Source: Flavonifractor sp. An100
GTDB taxonomy: Bacteria; Bacillota; Clostridia; Oscillospirales; Oscillospiraceae
NCBI RefSeq assembly: GCF_002161175.1
Contig: NZ_NFMA01000018.1
Coordinates: forward strand, 1-58,945
Direction: 5' to 3'
Length of the DNA stretch: 58,945 nt
The first letter of the stretch is position 1, and every line of letters begins with the position of its first letter. Positions 39,964-48,708 of the stretch are shown here, piece after piece. Both the position numbers and the translations under genes were made by a program. Under the pieces are notes generated by a model, which saw only the letters and a program-made list of their open reading frames with translations, did not search any database and had not been told where the DNA came from.

Positions 39964-41361
39964 TCAATAGGTCTTGATGGGACGGCGGGGAACCCAACCC
40001 TTTGTGATGTAGGCAAAGATCCACATGACCGCCACACACGCGAAACAAACGCCGGTGACGATCCAGCTGCCGTAGGTGCCCATATTCACAATGACAATGG
40101 GCGGGAAGACCTGAAGGGCGATAAGGATGGGCCGGTTAAACACGTCGGCGATGCCGGAGTCCTCAATTCCGCGGCTTTTCAGCTCCGGGTCCACCACCCG
40201 CTGGAGCAGCACGCCGGTGGCGGCTACGCCGGTGGCGTGGCCCCAGACCATCATATTGCGCTCGAACCAGTCCTCCTCGGAGGACTTGGCGCCGATCGCC
40301 ATGAACCAAATCCAGTTGATGAGGAAGCCCACGGCGCACACGACGATGAGGGGAATGGCGTATTCAAAGACCACGCTGAGGTTCAAAGAGCCGATGCCGG
40401 AAATCATCAGAAAGTCCGTGGCGGTGCCCTGGATTCGCTGTACGGTGCCCCGGTCCACATATTTGTGGGTACCGGTTTTGTTCAGCAGGCCGTTTAAGAG
40501 GATACCGGCGATCAGGGAGAGGCAGAACTCAGGAATGGAGATTTTGATGGAAAATGTATTCAGAGTCCAGCTGGCGAACCAAGCGGAGGCCATATAGCCC
40601 ACCCAGCAGGCAAACATGACGATGCCCACGTGGAAGCCCAGGGGGTCCAGGCAGATGGAAGCCACCGTGCCTTTGGCGCAGGACTTCTGGTTGGCGGGAG
40701 CCACAAGACCGGTGCGCATCTCGGTGGGCAGCTCCGAGGGATTGTCCACATAGTGGGTGTAGCCCTTGCGGGTGCCCCAGTTGATGATGATCATGCCGCT
40801 GATTATGCCGCCAACGATGCCGATGGTGGCACAGGCGTTGCCCAGATCCGTCATGTTGGGCACGCCCAGGTTGTTCAGAGCGCTGCCCACCGCGGCGGCG
40901 GTGCCGTGGCCGCCATAGAAGCCGGTTGCCATCATCAGACCGAAGTTCTCATTCAGGCTGGGGTAGAGCTTGACCAGCAGCACAAGGGTGACCAACATAC
41001 CCACCGCGTACTGCAGAACGGCGATGCCGGTGACGTTGAAAAACATTCCGCTCAGGCGGGAGCCGGACATGGCCTCCTTTTGGGGCTTGTCTCCAATGGG
41101 GGTAGCGGCGAAAATCACCACGATCAATACGCTGGCATAGGTACCGAAGGAGGACGAAAGAGGGAGGACCTTTAACTGTTCCACCGGGCTTTGGGGACCA
41201 AACATCAGGGCAAGAAAGCCCGCTATGACAGCTGGCGGGACCAAAATGGTCTGCAAAAGCTTTACCTTCGCACGCAAAAATTCACCGATCAGCAATAAGG
41301 TGCCTATGACGGATATATCAACCATGACCTGCCAAATTGCGGCTGACATTGTAAGTTCCAT
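39964..41361 (-). CDS. GltS-type sodium/glutamate symporter-like carrier
   Basis: Polytopic carrier, about 465 residues, of the sodium:glutamate symporter superfamily. It shows ILVPPAVIAGFLALMFG in the first repeat and ATGFYGGHGTAAAVGSAL, the conserved GGHGTA loop, followed by a second half with IAGILLNGLLNKTG and MMVWGHATGVAATGVLLQRV, the matching loop of the inverted repeat. Glutamate, or another acidic amino acid, is the likely substrate. Start uncertain: the ATG used is 13 bases from AAGGAG, while an in-frame TTG two codons earlier is seven bases away. Confidence 0.8.
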   Translation of the reverse strand: MELTMSAAIWQVMVDISVIGTLLLIGEFLRAKVKLLQTILVPPAVIAGFLALMFGPQSPVEQLKVLPLSSSFGTYASVLIVVIFAATPIGDKPQKEAMSGSRLSGMFFNVTGIAVLQYAVGMLVTLVLLVKLYPSLNENFGLMMATGFYGGHGTAAAVGSALNNLGVPNMTDLGNACATIGIVGGIISGMIIINWGTRKGYTHYVDNPSELPTEMRTGLVAPANQKSCAKGTVASICLDPLGFHVGIVMFACWVGYMASAWFASWTLNTFSIKISIPEFCLSLIAGILLNGLLNKTGTHKYVDRGTVQRIQGTATDFLMISGIGSLNLSVVFEYAIPLIVVCAVGFLINWIWFMAIGAKSSEEDWFERNMMVWGHATGVAATGVLLQRVVDPELKSRGIEDSGIADVFNRPILIALQVFPPIVIVNMGTYGSWIVTGVCFACVAVMWIFAYITKGWVPRRPIKTY

Positions 41362-41415
41362 AAGCAAAACCAAGCTCCTTCATCGAAAATTTTAAGAACT
41401 CGCTCCTTGGAAAGA

Positions 41416-42503
41416 TTAGATTACCTGCCTGTAGTAGGGCAGCTGCTCCCCAAAGCCGGTCTTTCCGCGCCGGTACCACTCCACCATGTGGCAGATGGTG
41501 TCCGCGGCCTTGGAGGCCACGGCCAGATCGGAATTAAAGCCCTGGTGAGGCTGCACGTAAATATTGCCCATGCGGCTTTCCGCCTTTTGCAGCAGGACCA
41601 GGGCCGCGGCCACCCGGGCGTCCACCGGCTGGACCTGTCCCTTCTGGACGGCCAGGGAGAAGTTGTTTTCGCTGGAGAAGACGTCCAGCCCCAGACCGCC
41701 CAGCACGCCTTCGTCGTACAGGCGGAGCAGGGCGGATTCGGGTGCGATCTCGCCCCGGGTCACATTGATAAAAATCAAGCTCGGCTTGGCTTGGCGGAGA
41801 TATTCATAGGAGAAGTAGTTTTCGTTGTAATAGGGGCTGGTGGGGGTGCGGGTGAGGTTCATGGCGTTGATAAAAATGTCGCTGGTCCGGATCGCCTCCT
41901 CCTTGGTGACAAACCGCATCTGTCCCCCGTAGAGGTGGGAGAGCTCCTGGGCGCGGGCATCCACCGCCTGCACCGTCAGGCCGTTGGCGGCCACCAGGTC
42001 AAAAATGCGCTTTCCGATTTTACCGACGCCGAATACCGTCACCACCCGGTTGGGGGCCAGCTCCATAAAGGAGTCGGTTTTGTTCCGCTCAAAGGTGGCG
42101 GTGTTCACCGTGTAGTGATTGAGCAGCCCCGTGGTGGCATACAAAAATTTTACGGCGGTCTGGGCCACGGCGTTGACACAGTAGTTGCGCAGCGAGGTGA
42201 TGTTTGCCCTGTCCGCCAGAGTCTCCAAATGGTCGTAGCCGGCACTGCGGGTGATGATGCTTTTTTTCTCTCCGTGCTTCAGATAGTCTTCGGGGAGAAT
42301 GGAGTGGGTTTTAATGGTGATAAGGGGGGGAGCTGCTCCTCCGGATGCTTTTCTGTAAATTCCTGCAAAGAGTCCGGGACGATCAGATAACGCAGGTCCG
42401 CGGGTAGGAGCCCTTTTTCCTGCGCGGCAATTGTTTCCTCCTTCAGGTGGAGAGACTCCTCGCCCAGCGCTTCAAAGTGAATGACATCGTAGTTTTGCGG
42501 CAT
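41416..42503 (-). pseudogene. D-2-hydroxyacid dehydrogenase, frameshifted in a G7/C7 tract
   Basis: NAD-dependent D-2-hydroxyacid (D-lactate-like) dehydrogenase split into two frames. The first part (MPQNYDVIHFEALGEESLHL up to HPEEQLPP) has an AAGGGG-type ribosome site; at the run of seven C on the minus strand (42324-42330) the frame is lost, and the protein carries on one frame over as ITIKTHSILPEDYLK, ITRSAGYDHLETLADRANIT, with the Rossmann motif VVTVFGVGKIGKRIFDL and catalytic-site segments INVTRGEIAPESALL and VQPHQGFNS. Adding one C restores a full-length protein of about 362 residues. Sequencing error, phase variation and real loss cannot be told apart here. Confidence 0.82.
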
Positions 42504-42633
42504 AAGTTGGCCTTCCCCTTGCTCCCGCCGCGGTCCCGTTGGAATAAGAAAAGCCCAGGTCTACAGCTCCGTCAAAAAAACAGGAAATTTGATCCAAATT
42601 CTTCCAGAACATGGAGCAAATCAAGAGTGAATG

Positions 42634-42720
42634 TGGTATAATAGCCGCATAGCGGCTATTATACTTTCTTTCAGTCCTTTTTCTCGCCCCTCACGGGGCA
42701 ACCGAAAAAGAGGACACATG
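42634..42720 (+). repeat. Structured tandem element, copy 1
   Basis: Begins with a perfect palindrome (12-base arms TATAATAGCCGC, ATA centre, 42637-42663) that overlaps an extended -10, TGGTATAAT. Then a T-rich link, a stem GTCCTTTTTC...GAAAAAGAGGAC enclosing CCCC-TCAC-GGGG, and the tail GACACATG. Confidence 0.7.
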
Positions 42721-42743
42721 ATACCATTCCGGCTGCGCCGTTA

Positions 42744-42820
42744 TGGTATCATAACCGCATAGCGGCTATTATACTTTTGTTTTAGCCCTTTTGCTCACCA
42801 ACCGGAAAAGAAGACACATG
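42744..42820 (+). repeat. Structured tandem element, copy 2
   Basis: Exactly 110 bases after copy 1 starts: TGGTATCAT, centre CCGCATAGCGG, the arm CGGCTATTATAC and the same order of T-rich link, stem (CTTTT...AAAAG, shorter by ten bases) and tail GACACATG. The outer arm pairing is slightly degraded. Confidence 0.7.
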
Positions 42821-42896
42821 GTCACCGGGCCGCGGCCGAAGCGGGCGGCCAGGGGACTTGGAGCATCAATCTTGATACAGGAAAGGAAGATCGACC

Positions 42897-44882
42897 ATGG
42901 CGCTGGGAAAAGCAGATTCCAAGAAGAAAGAGACTGCTGAGGCGGCGGAGGCTCCCGCAGCGGAAACGAAGGCTCCCGCAGTGGAAACGAAAGCGGCGGA
43001 GAAGCCCACGGCGGCGGCTCCGACCGCGCCTGCCGCGGAGCAAATACAGCCCGAGGGAAAGAAAGCGCCCGCCGGACGGAAGACGGCTGCGGCGGACAAG
43101 AAACCGGCTGCGGCCAAAAAGAAGGCCTCCGGGGTGAAGAAGACGGAACCGGCCGTCAAGAAGGCCGGGCAAACGGCCCCGGAACAGCCCGTCCCCGCGG
43201 AGACGAAGGAGGCCCCAGCGGCGGAGAAGACTGTGCCGGAGGAGAAACCGGCTGCCCCCGCGGCCAAAAAGGCCAAGCCCGCCGCAAAGAAGGCCGCCCC
43301 CGCCCAGGCTGCGCAGAAGGAGGAGGCTGCGGCGGAGAAGCCCGCTGAGGAGGTGAAGAAGGAGGCTGCGGCGGAGGAGCCCGCCCAGGTCCAGGAAGCC
43401 GCCGTTGAAACGGGGTACAGCGACCAGCCCCGCAGGAGCGTGGCGTTTATCGGGTCGGAGTGCCACCCCTTTGTCAAAACCGGAGGGTTGGGGGACGTGA
43501 TGTATGCCCTGCCCCGGGAGCTGGCCCGGCTCAACTGTGATGTACGGGTGATTTTGCCCCGCTATGCCTGCATTCCCCAGGAGTACCAGGACAAGATGGT
43601 GTACCGGGGCGAGTTCTATATGGACCTGGGCAATACGGGACGCAATTACTATGTGGGGATCATGGAGTACATCTGGGACGGCGTGGTGTACGACTTTATT
43701 GACAACCAGGAGTTCTTCACCGCCGGCAAGCCCTATACCAACCTGGTGGACGACATCCCCAAATATTGCTTCCTCAGCAAAGCCGCTCTGGCCGCGCTGA
43801 ACTATATGGACTGGATCCCCGATATCATCCACTGCCACGACTGGCAGGCGGGCCTTGTGCCGGTCTATCTGCGCACGCTGTTCCGGGATACTCCCGTGGG
43901 GCGGGCCCGTTCGGTGCTCACCATCCACAACCTGCGTTTCCAGGGGATCTACAATATCCCCACCATCCGGTACTGGTCCGGCCTGCCCGACGAGGTGTTC
44001 CGCATGGGAGCCCTGCAGCAGAACTGGGTGGACGCCAACATGCTCAAGGGCGGACTGGCTTATGCCGACCGGATTACCACCGTCAGCGGCACCTATGCCT
44101 CGGAGATCCAGACCGCGGAATACGGGGAAAACCTGGAGGACCACCTGCGCTACCACAGCGGCAAGCTGCGGGGGATTGTCAACGGCATCGACTACGGCAT
44201 GTGGAACCCGGAGACCGACCCCGCGCTGGCGGTGAACTACGGCCTTGGCAGCGTGCTGGAGCACAAGATGGAAAACAAGCTGGCCCTGCAAAAGGAGCTG
44301 GGCCTGGAAGAGGACGCGGGCAAGTTTGTGATCGGCCTGATCTCCCGCCTCACCAACCAGAAGGGGTTGGATCTGGTCAACGCCGTCATTCCCCAGGTGA
44401 TGGACGGCAACACCCAGATCGTGGTTTTAGGCACGGGGGACAAGGAGTATGAAAACGCCTTCCGCTATTACGAGGACGCCTACCGGGGGTCCTTCAGCGC
44501 CTGCATCCAATACGATGAGGCCAGGGCCCACCGGATCTACGCCGGGTCGGACTCCCTGCTGGTGCCCTCCCGGTTTGAGCCCTGCGGCCTGACCCAGCTC
44601 AACGCCATGCACTACGGCACCCTGCCCATCGTCCGGGAGACGGGCGGCCTGAAGGATACGGTGGAGCCCTACAACGAGTTTACCGGCGACGGAAACGGCT
44701 TCACCTTTGACCGCTATGACGCCGAGCTGCTGCTGGGCGCCATCAACCGGGCCAAAACCCTCTATTTCAACAACCGTTACCACTGGGACGAGGTGGTCCA
44801 GAGGGATATGGCAAAGGATGTTTCCTGGGAAAAGTCGGCCCGGCAGTATAAGGACCTCTATCTGGAACTGACCCGGTGGTGA
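42897..44882 (+). CDS. glgA: Glycogen synthase with long Ala/Lys/Pro-rich N-terminal extension
   Basis: ADP-glucose-dependent glycogen (starch) synthase, GT5 family, 661 residues against the usual ~480. Residues ~180-660 are standard: FIGSECHPFVKTGGLGDVMY (with the ADP-glucose KTGGL at 194-198), HCHDWQAGLVPVYL, TIHNLRFQGIY, ITTVSGTYASEI, VNGIDYGMWNP, and SRFEPCGLTQLNAMHYG with the catalytic Glu. Residues 1-178 are a low-complexity tail of Ala, Lys, Pro and Glu with KKPAAAKKKA and KPAAKKAAPAQ units, like histone H1 or Lys-rich phasin tails. No break separates the two parts. A GGAAAGGAAG ribosome site precedes the ATG. Tandem promoter-like repeats lie upstream. Confidence 0.92.
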   Translation: MALGKADSKKKETAEAAEAPAAETKAPAVETKAAEKPTAAAPTAPAAEQIQPEGKKAPAGRKTAAADKKPAAAKKKASGVKKTEPAVKKAGQTAPEQPVPAETKEAPAAEKTVPEEKPAAPAAKKAKPAAKKAAPAQAAQKEEAAAEKPAEEVKKEAAAEEPAQVQEAAVETGYSDQPRRSVAFIGSECHPFVKTGGLGDVMYALPRELARLNCDVRVILPRYACIPQEYQDKMVYRGEFYMDLGNTGRNYYVGIMEYIWDGVVYDFIDNQEFFTAGKPYTNLVDDIPKYCFLSKAALAALNYMDWIPDIIHCHDWQAGLVPVYLRTLFRDTPVGRARSVLTIHNLRFQGIYNIPTIRYWSGLPDEVFRMGALQQNWVDANMLKGGLAYADRITTVSGTYASEIQTAEYGENLEDHLRYHSGKLRGIVNGIDYGMWNPETDPALAVNYGLGSVLEHKMENKLALQKELGLEEDAGKFVIGLISRLTNQKGLDLVNAVIPQVMDGNTQIVVLGTGDKEYENAFRYYEDAYRGSFSACIQYDEARAHRIYAGSDSLLVPSRFEPCGLTQLNAMHYGTLPIVRETGGLKDTVEPYNEFTGDGNGFTFDRYDAELLLGAINRAKTLYFNNRYHWDEVVQRDMAKDVSWEKSARQYKDLYLELTRW

Positions 44883-44970
44883 TCCCCCGGACAGCCGACG
44901 GAAAACGAAATCTGCGGGCGCTTGCGGGGCTCCTTTGGGGCCCCCCTGCGTCCGGGAGCCGGTGACAAAC

Positions 44971-45007
44971 GCCGCCCCCTCACCCTGCTTGCGGGGGAGG
45001 GGGCGGC
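44971..45007. terminator. Terminator after glgA
   Basis: GC-rich stem GCCGCCCCCTC / GAGGGGGCGGC with a 15-base loop between the convergent glgA and dehydrogenase genes; no long T tract. Confidence 0.6.
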
Positions 45008-45072
45008 GCTGCTGTTCCCGTCAGGAGAGAGGGTGCTCCGGCGTGCGGGGATCGGAGCGGAGGGAGGGGAGG

Positions 45073-46005
45073 TTATACCAGACGGCCCTCCGGCTGCTGG
45101 CCGGACAAATAGGAGTGGACGTTTTCCGCGGCGATGCGGGACACCCGGATGGCCGCCTCCAGCGTGGTGGGGGCGTAGTGAGGGGTCACGATCACGTTGC
45201 CCATTTGGAACAGGGGGCTGTCTGGGGCGAGGGGCTCGGGATCGGTCACATCCAGCCCGGCGCCGGCAATGGTTTTGGATTGCAGGGCGTGAAGGAGGGC
45301 GGCTTCGTCTACCACCGGACCCCGGGCGCAGTTGATGAGGAAGGCGGTGGGCTTCATTTGGGACAGCCGCTGGGCGTTGATCATCCCTCGGGTGGTGTCG
45401 TTCAAAAGACAGTGGAGGGAGACAAAGTCGGCCTGTGCCAGCAGCTGGTCCAGGGGGACCAGCTCCGCGCCCTCGGGCGCCTGGGAGAGATAGGGATCAT
45501 AGGCCAGCACCCGCATATGGAACCCATACCGGCACATGTGGATCAGCCGTGACCCGATGTTCCCCGCGCCGATGACGCCCAACGTTTTTCCGGTCAGTTC
45601 CACGCCGGGGGCATAATTTTTGGCGGAGAACCCCGCGGTGCGGTATTTGCGGCTGACGGGAATCAGGTGTTTGGCCAGAGCGGCCATCAGAGTAAAGGCG
45701 TGCTCCGCCACGGACTGGGCGTTGGCGTTGGGGGTGATGGTGACGGCGATGCCCCGGCGTTTGCAGTAGTCCAGGTCGATGTTGTCCACACCGACGCCGT
45801 GCTTGCTGATGATTTTCAGGGCCTTGGCCTGTTCCAGCAGCTGCCCCGGAAGTTCGATGATGCGGACGATGATGGCGTCACAGTCGGGGAGCTCCCGGCG
45901 GATGACGTCCATATTCCGGTCGGCCAGGACAAGGTGATGTCCGGCCTGGGTCAGCGCCTGCAGTCCGGCCTGGTGGATGGCTTCGGTGACCAGTATTTTC
46001 GCCAT
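45073..46005 (-). CDS. D-3-phosphoglycerate dehydrogenase-like 2-hydroxyacid dehydrogenase
   Basis: NAD-dependent D-2-hydroxyacid dehydrogenase, 310 residues, short form without ACT domain. It has the substrate-domain ISKHGVGVDNIDLDYCKRRG, Rossmann GKTLGVIGAGNIGSRLIHM, catalytic Arg in LINCARGPVVDEAAL, Glu in DVTDPEPLAPDSPLF and His in VIVTPHYAPTT. It could be SerA-like or a general hydroxyacid reductase. The ATG (MAKILVTEA) has GAGGAGG upstream. It stands alone between glgA and the pilus locus, so its pathway is not evident. Confidence 0.85.
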   Translation of the reverse strand: MAKILVTEAIHQAGLQALTQAGHHLVLADRNMDVIRRELPDCDAIIVRIIELPGQLLEQAKALKIISKHGVGVDNIDLDYCKRRGIAVTITPNANAQSVAEHAFTLMAALAKHLIPVSRKYRTAGFSAKNYAPGVELTGKTLGVIGAGNIGSRLIHMCRYGFHMRVLAYDPYLSQAPEGAELVPLDQLLAQADFVSLHCLLNDTTRGMINAQRLSQMKPTAFLINCARGPVVDEAALLHALQSKTIAGAGLDVTDPEPLAPDSPLFQMGNVIVTPHYAPTTLEAAIRVSRIAAENVHSYLSGQQPEGRLV

Positions 46006-46376
46006 ATAGCGTTCCTCCTCGTTTTCGGCGGATAGATCAATGGGGCCCCGCCCCATCTGGCTTTCATCTTACCGGATTTCAGGGGAAATTTCCAATACGT
46101 TACGATGCATAATTCCATAAGTGTTTGTGAATAACCAGAGCAAAGCAGCCGCTCCCGGTCCTCTGCAAAGGAAGCGGGAGCATTGTTATAAGCCGGAGTG
46201 GGGGAGAAAGGGGGGCCAGGGCCTTTGAAATGGGGCGGACGTTCAGGAAAAAAGAGGAAAAAGGCCTGAGAAACGAAAAAAATTGACCTAGGATAATGCT
46301 GGAAGCTAGTTGCAACTAATAATAAAAAAATCAAAAGAAAATGGTTCGATATCTGCCATGCCAAGAGGGTGACAGG
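46006..46376. other. Divergent intergenic region before the pilus operon
   Basis: About 370 bases, notably AT-rich after 46260. Visible items: a stem GCTCCCG/CGGGAGC near 46151-46182, a TTGACC hexamer at 46283 and a perfect 12-base palindrome TAGTTGCAACTA at 46307-46318, which may be an operator for the pilus operon. No complete -35/-10 pair is convincing. Confidence 0.5.
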
Positions 46377-46985
46377 ATGGAGATTCAAGAGTTCCTGAGG
46401 GACTATTTGCACCTTACGGATGAGGGGACCGTAGGGCAGGTCCTCCAGATAGCCAAGATAGAGCATTTTAATAAAGGAGAGCTGCTGTTTGAGAGCGGAC
46501 AGAGGCTGACCAGCCTGACCTTTTTGCTTTCGGGGGTTCTGCGCGGCTTTTTGATCGATTTGAACGGAAAGGACATCACAGACTGCTTTGCCTATCGCCC
46601 CGGAGAGGCGGCCATGCCCTGCAACCGGCTGGACCAGGTCGCCCAGATCAGCATTGAGGCGGTGACCCCCTGCGAGGTGCTGAAGATCCCGGTGCCCGCG
46701 GCGATCCAGCTGATTGAGGAGAATCCCCAGCTGTGCCGGCTGTACAACCAGTACTTGATCCAGGCCCTGGAACGCCACTGGGAAGTCAAGATGCTGATGT
46801 ATCAATATACAGCTATGCAGCGCTACGAGTGGTTTTTGAAACGTTATCCGGAGCTGGCCCAGATGATCAGCGGCCGGTATATCGCCTCTTACCTGGGGAT
46901 GACTCCCGTCACCCTCAGCCGGTTGAGAGGCAGGCTGCGGAAAAAGGCGGGGGCGTCTTCCCGGCCTGTGGAGGAATTGGAGTAA
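46377..46985 (+). CDS. Crp/Fnr-family regulator at the head of the pilus operon
   Basis: Cyclic-nucleotide-binding-fold regulator, 202 residues. A beta-roll domain (KIEHFNKGELLFESGQRLTS, FLLSGVLRGFLID) is followed by a dimer helix and a C-terminal helix-turn-helix (RYIASYLGMTPVTLSRLRGR). The cNMP-contact residues of true Crp are not conserved, and no FNR cysteines are present, so the signal is unknown. I use the ATG with AGAGGG eight bases upstream. Its stop overlaps the next start (TAATG), so it is co-translated with a PP2C phosphatase. Confidence 0.85.
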   Translation: MEIQEFLRDYLHLTDEGTVGQVLQIAKIEHFNKGELLFESGQRLTSLTFLLSGVLRGFLIDLNGKDITDCFAYRPGEAAMPCNRLDQVAQISIEAVTPCEVLKIPVPAAIQLIEENPQLCRLYNQYLIQALERHWEVKMLMYQYTAMQRYEWFLKRYPELAQMISGRYIASYLGMTPVTLSRLRGRLRKKAGASSRPVEELE

Positions 46986-47665
46986 TGCGGGGCCGGTACT
47001 ATGACGGCATCAGCCTGCGGAACCGGCGCCCCACCAATATGGACAGTCTGCTGGTGAAGGAGCGGACCATTGCCGGGGAGTGGATCTGTCTGGCGGTGGT
47101 GTGCGACGGGGTGGGCAGCCTGGAGAGCGGAGCGCTGGCGGCGTCGCAGGCAGTGCAGCAGCTGGGGGCGTGGCTGAACGGACTGGAGGACATAAGCCGG
47201 GCGGGCCTGAATCTTCGTCAAGCGGTGCTGCGCATCAATGAACAAATCATAGACCAGGCGCGGAACCTGGGAATACGTACTGCAACCACCCTTTCCGCCT
47301 TATTGCTGACGGGAGGGCGGTACTATATTGTCCATGCGGGAGACAGCCGGATCTACAGCTGGGGCGAGGAAGGACTGCGGCAGCTAACCCGGGATGACAT
47401 CACCCAGGAGGGGAAGCTGTCCGAGTGCATCGGCCGCAGCAGCCGGCCGTCTTTGTTTTACAGCGAGGGGGAGAGCGAAAAGCGGATCTTCCTGCTGTGT
47501 TCAGACGGACTGTATAAGCGGATGGAGCCGGACTATCTGAGCCGCCAGCTGGAGCGGGCGGACCGGGGCGAGTTCCGGAAGGCAATGGAGCACCTGGTGG
47601 AGTATGTGGTGGACCGGGGAGAGCCGGACAACATCTCCGTGGCCATAGTAAAGAGCAGAGGATGA
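46985..47665 (+). CDS. Stand-alone PP2C phosphatase of the pilus operon
   Basis: Compact Ser/Thr phosphatase, 226 residues, cytoplasmic. Motifs: RRPTNMDSLLV (the usual NQD is NMD), VVCDGVGSLESG, VHAGDSRIYSWG, LLCSDGLYKRM and EPDNISVAIV, giving the standard metal-binding Asp set. It overlaps the crp-type stop by one base and precedes tadZ by nine bases. Together with the FHA-type gene at the end of the operon it implies that pilus assembly or activity is under Ser/Thr phosphorylation; candidate kinases are those 20 kb away. Confidence 0.85.
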   Translation: MRGRYYDGISLRNRRPTNMDSLLVKERTIAGEWICLAVVCDGVGSLESGALAASQAVQQLGAWLNGLEDISRAGLNLRQAVLRINEQIIDQARNLGIRTATTLSALLLTGGRYYIVHAGDSRIYSWGEEGLRQLTRDDITQEGKLSECIGRSSRPSLFYSEGESEKRIFLLCSDGLYKRMEPDYLSRQLERADRGEFRKAMEHLVEYVVDRGEPDNISVAIVKSRG

Positions 47666-47674
47666 GGAAAGGGT

Positions 47675-48682
47675 ATGAAAATCCAGCTGTTGATCGGAAT
47701 ACGGGACGAAGACTATGTGGAGCATCTGTCTCAGGTGCTGCTGGAGCGGTACAGCGATCTGTTTGAGGTGAGCGTATGTTCCAGCGAGGAGCGGCTGGGA
47801 GAGCTGAGCGGCCGGACGAGCTTTGAGGTGGCCCTGCTGTCGCCCTCCATGGCCCAGCAGGCCAGGCTGGAAGGGATTCGCCTGCCTTTGCTGCTCTGGG
47901 ACGGAGCCACACCGGTGGAGGGGGCGTTGGAGCAGCTGCACCGCGTGCGGCAGTACCAGCGCATCTCCGCCCTGGTGGGGACCATCCTGGAGGAATATGC
48001 CCAGGTGTCGGGCGGCGGACGAAGGGAAGGGGAAAACCGGGCCAGAATCACGGCGGTCTGGGGCCCGGCGGGCGGAACCGGCAAGACAACCGTGGCCCTG
48101 GCCTACGGGGCCCGGCTGGCCGCGGAGGGCCGGCGGGTGGTCTACCTGAATCTGGAGCATTTTTCCAGCGTCCCGGCCTGCTTCCCCATGGGAGGCAAGA
48201 GCATCAGCACCGCGTTTGAAAAGCTGGACAGCGATCTGGGCCTGCTGATGCAGAGCATCCGCCAGCAGGACGGCGCCTCCGGCCTGTCTTATTTCTGCTG
48301 CCCCGACAATTACGACGACATGAATCTCCTCACCCCCCAGGACCTGAAGCGGCTGGCGGAGGCCTGCGGCCAGGGGGCGGATGAGGTGGTACTGGATCTG
48401 CCGGCGGTGTGTGACCAGCGGGTGCGGGAGCTGCTGGACTGTGCCGGCCAGATCTATGTGGTACTGGACGGCTCCCGGATCGGCTGGAGCAAGTGGAAGC
48501 AGTTCCGGGACCAGAACAATGTGTACGGCCAGCTGCTGCCCAAGCTGGTACTGGTGGCCAATAAGGGATGCCGCCCGGAGGAGGTCCGGGGAGAGCGGAC
48601 GGTTTCTCTGCCCTATGTGAAGTCCGACGATCCCGTAACGGTGTATAAAACCCTGTCGGCCAGCAGTTCCTTCCAGGCGTAA
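47675..48682 (+). CDS. tadZ: Pilus assembly ATPase TadZ/CpaE
   Basis: ParA/MinD-like localisation factor for the Tad machine, 335 residues. An N-terminal receiver-like domain (MKIQLLIGIRDEDYVEHLSQ) lacks a proper phospho-acceptor, as usual for TadZ/CpaE. The ATPase domain has a deviant Walker A, GPAGGTGKTTVALAYG, with Ala where the signature lysine would be, and ADEVVLDLPAVCDQR as Walker B region. AGGAAAGG precedes the ATG. Second position after the phosphatase in the operon. Confidence 0.85.
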   Translation: MKIQLLIGIRDEDYVEHLSQVLLERYSDLFEVSVCSSEERLGELSGRTSFEVALLSPSMAQQARLEGIRLPLLLWDGATPVEGALEQLHRVRQYQRISALVGTILEEYAQVSGGGRREGENRARITAVWGPAGGTGKTTVALAYGARLAAEGRRVVYLNLEHFSSVPACFPMGGKSISTAFEKLDSDLGLLMQSIRQQDGASGLSYFCCPDNYDDMNLLTPQDLKRLAEACGQGADEVVLDLPAVCDQRVRELLDCAGQIYVVLDGSRIGWSKWKQFRDQNNVYGQLLPKLVLVANKGCRPEEVRGERTVSLPYVKSDDPVTVYKTLSASSSFQA

Positions 48683-48708
48683 ACCGGACAGAGAGAGGAG
48701 CCCGTCCC

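Larger units (their letters stand above)
42504..42896. other. Upstream region of glgA with duplicated structured element
   Basis: No gene. It contains two diverged copies of a ~100-base element (first copy from 42637, second from 42747), each with a promoter-like palindrome and a downstream stem, plus a third stem between them (TGATACCAT / ATGGTATCA at 42719-42751). Described separately. Confidence 0.7.

Noticed and set aside
42634-42820. CRISPR array
   Set aside because: Only two diverged repeat copies with internal palindromes, no regular spacers and no cas genes.
42634-42820. Known riboswitch (c-di-GMP, ykkC, ZTP types)
   Set aside because: Conserved core bases of these classes are not present; only hairpins and promoter-like palindromes are seen.
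45012-45552. Plus-strand frames after glgA
   Set aside because: Antisense to the hydroxyacid dehydrogenase; Gly/Arg-rich without domain similarity.
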